The notes under the pieces: generated by a model
What the model was told of the DNA's origin: nothing
What the model saw: the letters and a program-made list of their open reading frames with translations, nothing else
Database searches by the model: none
Made by a program: the position numbers and the translations under genes
In this document: positions 1 through 5,385 of the stretch, piece by piece
Numbering within the stretch: position 1 is the first letter of the stretch
Layout: each line of letters opens with the position of its first letter
Assembly (NCBI GenBank): GCA_964358175.1
Contig: CAYHOI010000096.1
Span: 1-6,956, forward strand
DNA: 6,956 bases
From: CAYHOI01 sp964358175
GTDB taxonomy: Bacteria > Margulisbacteria > Riflemargulisbacteria > GWF2-35-9
Direction of reading: 5' to 3'

Positions 1-165
1 TAAGTATATTTTTTGCTTTTCCATAATAATGTTGATTATATCATATCGTTTTTACGCACGTGAACTGGTCTCTAGGCTCAATCGAATGAACCCAAAAAAT
101 TCGTTGCAACTTTTCAAAAATCGGTACGATAGATTAGATATACGTAATATAAAGGAGATGGAACT
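1..165. other. AT-rich intergenic leader
   Basis: This stretch is visibly AT-rich and precedes the 148-aa gene. The final part holds a clear ribosome binding site (AAAGGAG at 151-157). No convincing -35/-10 pair was found: TTGCAA at 104-109 and TACGAT at 125-130 are only 15 bases apart, and TAATAT at 145-150 has no good partner. No tRNA-like or terminator-like structure was recognised. Confidence 0.4.
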
Positions 166-612
166 ATGAATACAAAAGTTGTTTCGGTAGCAGATTTTAC
201 GAATATTGGTAATACTATTCTCGAAAAGGAAGGGGATATTCGGGTTATTTTTCGTTTTTTCAAAGAATATTACAAAAATAATGATACCACAAAGCTTATC
301 ATCCATCCATGCGGGAAGGATCAAGGTGTTGAGAAGGGTTCGGCGTACGAAGTACACAGCCTTGCCGACAACGCCACGTACTTGGTGCTGATCAGAAGGG
401 CCAAGATGAATCTTCGCGAATACAAAGATACGAAACTTATAGTTATAGAGGGATTCTGTTCTCATCTCGCTTCGCGTTTCGGTTTTTGGCATTCCTCAAC
501 CGTTGAGAAAAACGGTGTCATATTTGTCTCATATTCTAGCGGACATACTATCGAGATGCATCGCGAAAACGAGCCACTGGTTCTTTTAATAGAATGCAAC
601 CGGGCTACTTAA
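166..612 (+). CDS. Hypothetical protein, 148 aa, unknown function
   Basis: I do not recognise this protein. The start is well supported: AAAGGAG lies 8 bases upstream of the ATG, an almost ideal Shine-Dalgarno arrangement. The product has no signal peptide and no membrane segment, so it is probably cytoplasmic. Alternating hydrophobic strands (for example TYLVLI near residues 71-76, KLIVIEG near 89-95, GVIFVSY near 116-122, LVLLIE near 138-143) suggest a mostly beta or alpha/beta fold. Two cysteines (about residues 49 and 97) and several histidines are present but form no pattern I can name. The gene is AT-rich, with codon use unlike the more GC-balanced cytochrome unit next to it, which may mean acquisition from elsewhere. 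It converges on the TPR gene with only 28 bases between the stops. A 146-codon frame stays open on the opposite strand at 52-492, but it lacks a ribosome binding site and looks like a shadow. Confidence 0.7.
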   Translation: MNTKVVSVADFTNIGNTILEKEGDIRVIFRFFKEYYKNNDTTKLIIHPCGKDQGVEKGSAYEVHSLADNATYLVLIRRAKMNLREYKDTKLIVIEGFCSHLASRFGFWHSSTVEKNGVIFVSYSSGHTIEMHRENEPLVLLIECNRAT

Positions 613-640
613 TCACTGTCACGAAACTATACTCTACTCT

Positions 641-1291
641 TTATTTCGACTGACTTTTCAGCTCTCTGAGCTTTTCCCTGGCCTGTTTCGCGGAAGCCAA
701 GTCGCCTTCCTTTTGTGCAAGCTTTTCTGCTGTTACATAAGACTTTTTCGCCTCTTTTCGAGCTTGTTCTCCCGGATAAAGCCGATAAATATTGCCAAGC
801 TGATAATGAGGCACCGGATTCTTCGGATCAATTGCGATCGCATTCTTAAGGGACGCAACGGCAAGCGCGACCCCTCTCTGGTTCAAATCATTTGCGACCC
901 GCTTAATCTTTGTATTCTCCTGCCTGATAGCCTGCTCAAAATCCTGAGTTGTGGGGTGTTTTTTCTGATGAAGTTTCCCCATGACCTCGGGAAAGGTGTT
1001 TTCCTTGGAACGTTCGAGCGTCGAGAGGGTTCGCTGAAAATAGAGCATCCCCTGCAACGTATATACCGAAGCGAGCACTTGATAGACTTTGTTTAACTTT
1101 AATCTGGTATCCGAAAGACGTGCATTTCGATCTTTTTTGTACAATGGAAGCAGTTTACCGAGCATCACTTCTGAGAGTTGCAACCCCTCAACCGTCTGAG
1201 CATTGTGATAATACATGTAGGTTTTTTGCAACGATTCCACAATGCCCTGCCCCTTCTCGCCGGCAAAGCCAAAAACGAGAAAGCTACCCAT
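641..1291 (-). CDS. TPR-repeat protein, probably exported, in an operon with the HAO-like cytochrome
   Basis: This protein of about 216 aa has a helical N-terminal half and a tetratricopeptide-like segment at residues ~142-195 (AVASLKNAIAIDPKNPVPHY, then LGNIYR and a second helix pair), ending in a charged helix. TPR domains bind other proteins, so a scaffold or assembly role beside the cytochrome is reasonable but inferred. From the first ATG (1291) the protein starts MGSFLVFGFAGEK, a hydrophobic stretch without the usual positive charge. Reading upstream in frame adds ISIRFLLL, which gives a textbook signal peptide with a cleavage site near GFAG/EK. The true start may therefore be a non-ATG codon: ATT at 1315-1313 overlaps the cytochrome stop codon and has GAGGGTGG just upstream. 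No ATG, GTG or TTG is available in frame there. The gene lies 23 bases or less after the cytochrome gene on the same strand, so co-transcription and translational coupling are likely. No clear terminator follows. Confidence 0.8.
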   Translation of the reverse strand: MGSFLVFGFAGEKGQGIVESLQKTYMYYHNAQTVEGLQLSEVMLGKLLPLYKKDRNARLSDTRLKLNKVYQVLASVYTLQGMLYFQRTLSTLERSKENTFPEVMGKLHQKKHPTTQDFEQAIRQENTKIKRVANDLNQRGVALAVASLKNAIAIDPKNPVPHYQLGNIYRLYPGEQARKEAKKSYVTAEKLAQKEGDLASAKQAREKLRELKSQSK

Positions 1292-1314
1292 CAGCAGAAG
1301 AAATCGAATAGAAA

Positions 1315-2673
1315 TTATTTTCCACCCTCTTTTCCATAGCGATTCTTATAAAACTCAACAATCTTGCGAAGCTCTTCCGCGGGCATTCCCCCAAACCATT
1401 TGTTCTCAGTTCGGCTCATGAGCTCTTTCTTCATGGCATCCCACTTCGCAATGGTCTCAGGGTTTCCTTTCGCCCTGATGGCCTCATCCGCATGGGGTAA
1501 CAGCTGGAAGTAAAAGTTAAGTGCCACTTCATACATCCCGTGCCAATGAGCATAGTCGGGAGCCATCATCGCTGCACCGTGACGTCCTCGGCGTCCTTCG
1601 TGATGCCAAAGGTGGTAGTAATCAATCTCCACAATTTCGTTAAACGGCGTCTCATCGGTAATCTTCTCATCCTTCATGAACTTCATGATGTCGGTGGCTG
1701 GTATGGCAAACTTGCTGTTATAAAACTCTACGTAACGATCAAATTGAGTAAAGAATCCCGTTATCCATGAAGAGCTATGACACTCTGCACAAACCTTCTG
1801 CATCTCTTCGCGTTTCTTCTCGCCATCGGGCAAAATCTTGGAAATGGGGGGTCGAAGGGTCCATTTAATCCGAGCACCAACATCATGCGTTCTTTTCACT
1901 TGCCTTGTTCCACCCATATGACAGGTGGAGCACACGGGGGCGGTGTAATAGTCTTTGCCCAAGATTAAGTCTTTCTTGCCGTAAATCGATTTGTCATTGA
2001 CGGCCGCATACGCGATTCCATGCTTTGAGAGTTCATAAATCTCTATCTGGGGATGATCCGGTCCTTGATGGCACTTTCCGCAGGTCTTGGGTTCGCGCAC
2101 TTGCTGCATGTCAAACGAGTGGCGCTGGTGGCAAGCCGCGCATGCCCCTTGTGATCCATCAGGATTTTTTCGTCCAATCCCAGTGTTCGGCCAAGAGCCT
2201 ACTTGCAATTTTCCGTCTTTCTCGACAACCACCTCTGACCCATGACATTGGGCGCAACCCAAATCAAAATTCGGTTCACCTGTCACCAATCGTCCCAGTA
2301 CATTATCGAGAGAACCTGTAAACTGATTCGCCTTGGCGTGGTGGGATCCGGTCATTTGGGCAACCTCTTCCTGGTGACAACGGGCACAATCTTTGGGCGA
2401 CACAATAATGGCAATGGTAGCCCCGTTATGTTCAAACGCATCAGGATCCTTCTTGTCCGCCTGATGGCATTCAAAGCACCCCACGCCTTTTTTTGCGTGG
2501 GCACTGCCCTCCCAGGGTTTCACGATCCCGGGATGAATTTCGCGGTGGCATTCGATACAAGTCTCAGACTGGGTGGATAACTTAATTTCCTTTGAGGGCG
2601 TTGCTGCATGCATCACTCCCAGTGATAACATACAAGCGACGACCATTAACCTTATCCCGTATTTTTGTTCCAT
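1315..2673 (-). CDS. Octaheme cytochrome c, hydroxylamine oxidoreductase (HAO) family
   Basis: This 452-aa secreted multiheme cytochrome has eight CXXCH haem-binding motifs at residues 39-43, 66-70, 96-100, 140-144, 178-182, 198-202, 248-252 and 295-299. An N-terminal signal peptide (MEQKYGIRLMVVACMLSLGV, cleavage near MHA/AT) sends it to the periplasm. Segments typical of the HAO family follow the haems: CHQGPDHPQIEIYELSKHG, RTHDVGARIKWTLRPP, CAECHSSSW and, after the last haem, YHLWHHEG and APDYAHWHGMYE in a helical C-terminal region. Family members oxidise hydroxylamine or hydrazine, or work in reverse on nitrite. Direction depends partly on a C-terminal tyrosine that cross-links the active-site (P460) haem. 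Y374 is a candidate, but only an alignment can settle it. No C-terminal membrane anchor is present, so the protein is probably soluble. AAAGGAGGA at 2689-2681 lies 7 bases before the ATG. The TPR gene follows directly. Other octaheme cytochromes (nitrite or tetrathionate reductase) are less likely. Confidence 0.9.
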   Translation of the reverse strand: MEQKYGIRLMVVACMLSLGVMHAATPSKEIKLSTQSETCIECHREIHPGIVKPWEGSAHAKKGVGCFECHQADKKDPDAFEHNGATIAIIVSPKDCARCHQEEVAQMTGSHHAKANQFTGSLDNVLGRLVTGEPNFDLGCAQCHGSEVVVEKDGKLQVGSWPNTGIGRKNPDGSQGACAACHQRHSFDMQQVREPKTCGKCHQGPDHPQIEIYELSKHGIAYAAVNDKSIYGKKDLILGKDYYTAPVCSTCHMGGTRQVKRTHDVGARIKWTLRPPISKILPDGEKKREEMQKVCAECHSSSWITGFFTQFDRYVEFYNSKFAIPATDIMKFMKDEKITDETPFNEIVEIDYYHLWHHEGRRGRHGAAMMAPDYAHWHGMYEVALNFYFQLLPHADEAIRAKGNPETIAKWDAMKKELMSRTENKWFGGMPAEELRKIVEFYKNRYGKEGGK

Positions 2674-2703
2674 GATGCGTTCCTCCTTTGTTCCTTAATT
2701 TTC

Positions 2704-2732
2704 AGTATATAGTCGATTTTAAGATAAGTAAA
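2704..2732 (-). promoter_or_regulatory. Candidate sigma70-type promoter for the HAO-like operon
   Basis: Read on the minus strand, TTTACT (2732-2727, four of six matches to the -35 consensus) is separated by 17 bases from TATACT (2709-2704, five of six matches to the -10 consensus). Transcription would start near 2697, giving a leader of about 24 bases that contains the strong ribosome binding site. The region is AT-rich, so chance matches are possible. Confidence 0.4.
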
Positions 2733-2777
2733 TATGTTGGTAAAAGTCCAGAATCTACTGCATGAATGACTGGTGAG

Positions 2778-3416
2778 CTAACCGAACCAGGGAAACAGCT
2801 TTTCGAGAAGATGCAGACCGCCGGGCGTGGTAAGCAGGATGACGAGGATGACCAGTGCCGTCTGAAAGTTGGTTTTAAGATTGGACAGCTTGATCTCAGC
2901 GCGTACCCCCTGGATCTCGGCCTTAAGCTCAGTTCTCACCTGCTGAATCTCAGTCTGCAATTCGGTTTTCACCTGCTGGATCTCAGCTTGAAGTTCGGTT
3001 TTCACTTGGATAATCTCGGCCTTTACCAGCAACACATCCTCCTTGCTGGCAAGCTCTTTTCGGAGATCTTCCCGAAGAGCGGTTTTGGTTTGCAGAGAGG
3101 CTTCATTATGTTGCCCGGAAATCCGTGAAGCGAAGTCCTCCAAATGAGCATTCAGGAAATCGATAATGCCCTGTTCAGTCTCAGGAGCCTTTGGAAACGA
3201 GAGGTGCAGAGCAGTTCTTAGCTTTCTTTCTGTTTCGACTCGGTTGAGTGTACGAGGGTTTTCCATGGGCTGGAAGATATCATAAACGGCTTTGAAACGA
3301 AGGTCAATATCGTCACAAGGCGTACGCAAGGCAAAGATCTCAGAGAGTGCCGTCGATGGGTTTTTCCGAGGGGTATTATTGAGGGAGGAGTTGAAAGGTT
3401 GGAATGATCCCAGCAA
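2778..3416 (-). CDS. Coiled-coil protein with hendecad repeats and C-terminal membrane anchor
   Basis: The core runs from the basic, Glu-rich segment near ETERKLRTAL (residues 61-70) through a helical part (EQGIIDFLNAHLEDFA) into a long coiled coil (residues ~112-178). It ends in one hydrophobic helix (FQTALVILVILLTTPGG, ~184-200) and a short tail, LHLLEKLFPWFG. The coil has four 11-residue units beginning EIIQVKTELQA. This pattern is seen in bacterial DUF1640-like coiled-coil membrane proteins of unknown function, and that comparison is from memory. The start is uncertain. The frame opens at 3416 with TTG, with AGGA 7 bases upstream. The first ATG is at 3266 (162 aa) and has no ribosome binding site. 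Residues 1-50 have no ATG behind them and look poorly conserved, so the gene may have lost its true 5' end. The segment DIDLRFKAVYDIFQPMENPR faintly resembles the C-terminal tail of ORF6N-domain proteins (low confidence). Confidence 0.65.
   Translation of the reverse strand: MLGSFQPFNSSLNNTPRKNPSTALSEIFALRTPCDDIDLRFKAVYDIFQPMENPRTLNRVETERKLRTALHLSFPKAPETEQGIIDFLNAHLEDFASRISGQHNEASLQTKTALREDLRKELASKEDVLLVKAEIIQVKTELQAEIQQVKTELQTEIQQVRTELKAEIQGVRAEIKLSNLKTNFQTALVILVILLTTPGGLHLLEKLFPWFG
2911..3018 (-). repeat. 33-bp tandem repeat coding for 11-residue coiled-coil units
   Basis: ATCTC occurs at 2914, 2947, 2980 and 3013, exactly 33 bases apart, inside three similar full units (2911-2943, 2944-2976, 2977-3009) and one partial unit. 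Another ATCTC at 2893 is offset by 21 bases, a seven-residue step. Because 33 is a multiple of 3, units can be gained or lost without breaking the frame, so copy number may vary between strains. The encoded hendecad unit is EIQQVKTELQT and variants. Confidence 0.85.
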
Positions 3417-3571
3417 AAGCTGATCCTGAAATTCAAGCGACTTTAGTTCAGTTTATGGCCGTTTGAAGTATACATTAGGAGAAACGCTGTATCCCAGTCG
3501 TGGCGCGGATCTCGATTTTCGGAAAAACGATGCTTCCAGCCAATCAAAAAATATTTTCTGCGAAACTAGGG
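3417..3571. other. Intergenic stretch between coiled-coil and ATPase genes
   Basis: No gene is supported here. On the minus strand the frame of the coiled-coil gene is closed by a TAA at 3455-3453, with no ATG between it and 3266. A T-run follows the ATPase stop (rc of 3546-3551), but no convincing GC-rich stem precedes it, so I do not call a terminator. If the coiled-coil gene really begins at 3266, this non-coding or decayed stretch is about 305 bases long. Confidence 0.4.
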
Positions 3572-4813
3572 TTAAATAAAGCCGACGGGAATGGCTGACG
3601 TTGCGTTTGTTAAAGGAAGCAACTGTTGACATAAGCAAATGACACCGCCGTGTCCTACGGTTTGGTTTAGTTTATCCAGACCATAAAAATTCCGAACATC
3701 CTCTTTTGTTGGAGAGGCACTTTTCTTAAATTCTAGGGGATACAGTATTTGATCCTGGATTATAATTAAGTCTATTTCTTTCTTATCTTTATCCCGAAAA
3801 AAGTAGAATGGCGCGGGTTTCCCGCTGTGAACCCAGCTCTTCAGTATCTCTGTGAGCATCCACGTTTCTAACATTGTCCCTCCTGCGGCTCCAAACTCGA
3901 GAGTTTCTGGGCTACTCCAGCCAGATAGCCAGGCACATAAGCCTGTATCGAGAAAATAGAGTTTTGGAGTTTTGATTAACCGTTTGGTGAGATTGTTGTG
4001 ATAGGGTTCAAGAAGGAATACGATGCCTGAGGTTTGCAAGATAGACAACCAAGACTTGGCGGTATTAGGTGCTATGTCTGTGTCTTTGGCTAAATCGGCG
4101 AGATTAAGAAGTTGTCCCGTTCTGGCGGCAGTGGCTTTCAGAAAACGCAAGAAGCTCATTTCGTCGCCGACCTTTGCTAAATCACGAACATCCCGTTGCA
4201 GGTAGGTTTGGACATAGGAACTATAAAACAGGTCTCTGTTCATGCTTGGGTCTTTTGTTAGCGCGGGGAAACTGCCTCGCCAGATTATTTGAAATAATTC
4301 TTGTGAACGAACAGGGCGACGATCAAACCCCCGTTTTGAAAGTTCTGATAATAGGGGGATGAAGGGTGTCTGTTCTGTTCCAAGACCAAGTTGTTCCAAG
4401 CGAGACAGCCCCAGTAATTGAACGATTCCAACCCGACCAGCCAGTGATTCAGAGACATTTTTCATGAGATGAAATTGTTGTGACCCCGAAAGCCAATAGA
4501 GGCTCTTCAGGCCGGACCTGTCAACCTCCATTTTGATGTAGGGCAACAACTCAGGGGCATATTGAATTTCATCGATAAAAAGAGGCGGCGGAAACCTCTG
4601 CATAAATAATGCGGGGTCTTCTTTAGCAAGCAGTAAGAGTTGAGGATCGTCAAGCGTAACATAGGTTCTTGAGGAGTCGCTGAGCTGTTTAAGGATTGTG
4701 GTTTTTCCGACCTGCCGTGCTCCTGTCACAAGAAGTACTGGAAATTGTTTTTCAGCCGTCTTAAGAAAGCTGGTCAGGGTTCTGGGAAGAAGTAGAAGAT
4801 TATTGTCGTCCAT
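3572..4813 (-). CDS. AAA ATPase with DUF4143 C-terminal domain (AAA_14/DUF4143 family)
   Basis: The 413-aa protein starts at the second ATG. Counting from there, Walker A is GARQVGKTT at ~31-39, Walker B is LFIDE at ~78-82 and the sensor-like strand LYWLSGSQQF is at ~105-114. The C-terminal half has the DUF4143 pattern: a winged-helix-like part (LLNLADLAKDTDIAPNTAKS, ~235-254), LYFLDTGLCAWLSGW, then ETWMLTEIL. A nuclease-like strand set follows, FRDKDKKEIDLII with LEFKKS, whose E/D and ExK residues (~346, 348, 361, 363) resemble a PD-(D/E)XK fold. The family is widespread and multicopy in mobile or stress-linked regions; its function is unknown, and a toxin-antitoxin-like or DNA-related role is only a suggestion. 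ATG at 4813 is preferred because AAGGG lies 6 bases upstream, while the alternative ATG at 4831 overlaps the promoter -10 box and has no ribosome binding site. The gene appears intact, at normal family length. Confidence 0.88.
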   Translation of the reverse strand: MDDNNLLLLPRTLTSFLKTAEKQFPVLLVTGARQVGKTTILKQLSDSSRTYVTLDDPQLLLLAKEDPALFMQRFPPPLFIDEIQYAPELLPYIKMEVDRSGLKSLYWLSGSQQFHLMKNVSESLAGRVGIVQLLGLSRLEQLGLGTEQTPFIPLLSELSKRGFDRRPVRSQELFQIIWRGSFPALTKDPSMNRDLFYSSYVQTYLQRDVRDLAKVGDEMSFLRFLKATAARTGQLLNLADLAKDTDIAPNTAKSWLSILQTSGIVFLLEPYHNNLTKRLIKTPKLYFLDTGLCAWLSGWSSPETLEFGAAGGTMLETWMLTEILKSWVHSGKPAPFYFFRDKDKKEIDLIIIQDQILYPLEFKKSASPTKEDVRNFYGLDKLNQTVGHGGVICLCQQLLPLTNATSAIPVGFI

Positions 4814-4829
4814 AATGCACCCTTGTTGC

Positions 4830-4859
4830 ATAATAGACGAAACCTGTGTCGAGAGTCAA
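4830..4859 (-). promoter_or_regulatory. Near-consensus sigma70 promoter of the ATPase gene
   Basis: On the minus strand, TTGACT (4859-4854, five of six matches) is followed after 18 bases by TATTAT (4835-4830, five of six matches). The expected transcription start is near 4823, so the ribosome binding site AAGGG (4824-4820) would sit at the extreme 5' end and the leader before ATG 4813 would be only about 10 bases. The -10 box overlaps the upstream ATG (4831), which argues against that start. Confidence 0.6.
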
Positions 4860-4912
4860 GGGATATGACTGTTGAGTTAATCGCCCCTGCACATATTCGG
4901 CACTGAAAGATC

Positions 4913-4936
4913 AAAAAAAAACGAACCCGATGTTCG
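4913..4936 (-). terminator. Intrinsic terminator without an adjacent upstream gene
   Basis: On the minus strand CGAAC, a five-base loop and GTTCG form a 5-bp stem (4936-4922), followed at once by nine T (4921-4913). The stem is short but the U-tract is strong. It would end transcription coming from the right, yet only the IS remnant lies there and the next gene points the other way. It may belong to a gene lost when the IS-associated rearrangement occurred, or it may insulate the ATPase promoter from readthrough. Confidence 0.5.
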
Positions 4937-4942
4937 CAGAGC

Positions 4943-4980
4943 TGGTCGGGAAAAACTGGACAGTGCATTAAGTGGAAAGC
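4943..4980 (+). repeat. Left terminal inverted repeat of the IS3 remnant
   Basis: The outer block TGGTCGGG, the middle block GACAG and the inner block TTAAGTGGAAAGC all reappear as reverse complements at the right end. The outer and middle blocks keep identical spacing. The inner block is 9 bases closer to the tip than on the right. Confidence 0.8.
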
Positions 4981-5014
4981 TACCGTAAACTAATTGAGAA
5001 AAGAGGCAGTTAAA

Positions 5015-5192
5015 ATGACAAAAAAGCAACGACGGAATCACGGATCCATATTCAAAGCAAAAGTGGCGTTAGAAGCAATAAAGGAAGAAGAGACATTGGC
5101 AAAACTAAGTGAGCGATTTACAGTTCACCCTAATCAAATATCGGAGTGGAAGAAGCAGCTTTTGGATGGGGCATCATCTATATTTTGCAAAG
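5015..5192 (+). pseudogene. IS3-family transposase OrfA, N-terminal fragment
   Basis: The ATG at 5015 has AAGAGG (5001-5006) 8 bases upstream. The first ~57 residues are typical IS3 OrfA: MTKKQRRNHGSIFKAKVALE, a helix-turn-helix (TLAKLSERFTVHPNQISEWK, ~27-46) that binds the element's ends, then KQLLDGASSIF. Similarity stops near residue 57-60. The leucine-zipper half used for multimer formation and the frameshift site that joins OrfA to OrfB are missing. The frame runs on to a TAG at 5317, but those residues are out-of-frame orfB sequence. Not functional as a transposase. Confidence 0.85.
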
Positions 5193-5264
5193 GGCATAAA
5201 TCCTCAGATGGTCCCGATGAAAAGGATGGACATCCATGCTATCTACCAGAAACCACGGTCTTGA
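5193..5264 (+). pseudogene. IS3-family transposase OrfB, internal fragment
   Basis: In a different frame from orfA this reads GINPQMVPMKRMDIHAIYQK followed by PRS and a stop. It resembles the IS3 OrfB segment just before the catalytic core, usually of the form N-(R/K)-RV-RLMR-MGI-AIY-KP-TS, which I recall rather than looked up. The match begins directly after the orfA fragment, so the first deletion removed the OrfA C-terminus and the OrfB N-terminus. It breaks off at KPRS, where the second deletion begins. Confidence 0.65.
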
Positions 5265-5322
5265 CAACCGAACTCCTGACATGGTTTATTGGGGACTATC
5301 GGAGCCGAAGAAAGTAGCATGA
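5254..5322 (+). pseudogene. IS3-family transposase OrfB, C-terminal fragment
   Basis: In a third frame this reads HGLDNRTPDMVYWGLSEPKK then VA and TGA (5320-5322). It resembles the end of IS3 OrfB proteins (a PH-SLD--TPDEVYF-L type ending). The whole DDE catalytic domain between this piece and the previous one is missing. The two pieces meet or slightly overlap at about 5254-5264. Its stop lies just before the inner part of the right inverted repeat, as in a normal element. Confidence 0.65.
5261..5290 (+). promoter_or_regulatory. Possible outward promoter at the IS deletion joint
   Basis: TTGACA (5261-5266) is a perfect -35 box, and TTTATT (5285-5290, four of six matches) follows after 18 bases. 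The -35 box lies on the joint between the two orfB pieces, so the deletion may have created it. Transcription would start near 5297, about 90 bases before the phosphatase ATG. The weak -10 box makes this tentative. Confidence 0.3.
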
Positions 5323-5333
5323 ATCCATGTGCA

Positions 5334-5380
5334 GTTTTCCACTTAAGAAATCCGATTCGCTGTCTCAACAACCCCGACCA
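5334..5380 (-). repeat. Right terminal inverted repeat of the IS3 remnant
   Basis: Read on the minus strand it begins TGGTCGGG, has GACAG after the same 8-base interval as the left end, and ends TTAAGTGGAAAAC. Compared with the left end it has 9 extra bases between the middle and inner blocks. The orfB stop lies 11 bases inside the inner block, as expected for an IS right end. Confidence 0.8.
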
Positions 5381-5385
5381 CCTCT

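Larger units (their letters stand above)
4943..5380 (+). mobile_element. Miniature, internally deleted IS3-family insertion sequence
   Basis: Both ends match as terminal inverted repeats. TGGTCGGG at 4943-4950 mirrors CCCGACCA at 5373-5380, GACAG (4959-4963) mirrors CTGTC (5360-5364) at the same distance from each tip, and TTAAGTGGAAAGC (4968-4980) mirrors GTTTTCCACTTAA (5334-5346) with one mismatch. The tips are TG...CA, as in IS3 elements. Inside are the orfA start, an internal orfB piece and the orfB C-terminus, in three different frames. Intact IS3 elements are about 1.2-1.5 kb, so roughly two thirds is missing. No three- or four-base target duplication is seen (AGC before, CCT after). 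The element cannot make transposase, though it could in principle be mobilised by an intact relative. Confidence 0.85.

Noticed and set aside
52..492. 146-codon open frame on the minus strand opposite the first gene
   Set aside because: It has no ribosome binding site and the plus-strand gene over the same bases has an almost ideal one; the translation is rich in Phe, Ile and Arg with no recognisable domain.
1540..2580. Several plus-strand open frames within the cytochrome gene
   Set aside because: They are antisense shadows of the eight-CXXCH cytochrome, which is supported by motifs, signal peptide and ribosome binding site.
2911..3018. 33-bp repeats as a CRISPR array
   Set aside because: The units are directly adjacent with no spacers, and they encode a regular coiled coil in frame.
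2766..3128. Plus-strand frame with a leucine-rich repeated pattern (LDLGLKLSSH and similar)
   Set aside because: The repeats are the antisense reading of the 33-bp coiled-coil repeats; no start signals.
3453..3638. 61-codon minus-strand frame overlapping the ATPase 3' end
   Set aside because: It lies in another frame over the ATPase C-terminus, with no ribosome binding site and no recognisable similarity.
4774..4968. Minus-strand frame spanning the IS end, the terminator and the ATPase start
   Set aside because: It crosses the terminator and the promoter, which are non-coding by their nature, and its sequence resembles no protein I know.
5014..5317. A single 101-107 aa intact transposase OrfA
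   Set aside because: Only the first ~57-60 residues resemble OrfA; the rest is out-of-frame sequence from orfB, so it is treated as a fragment.
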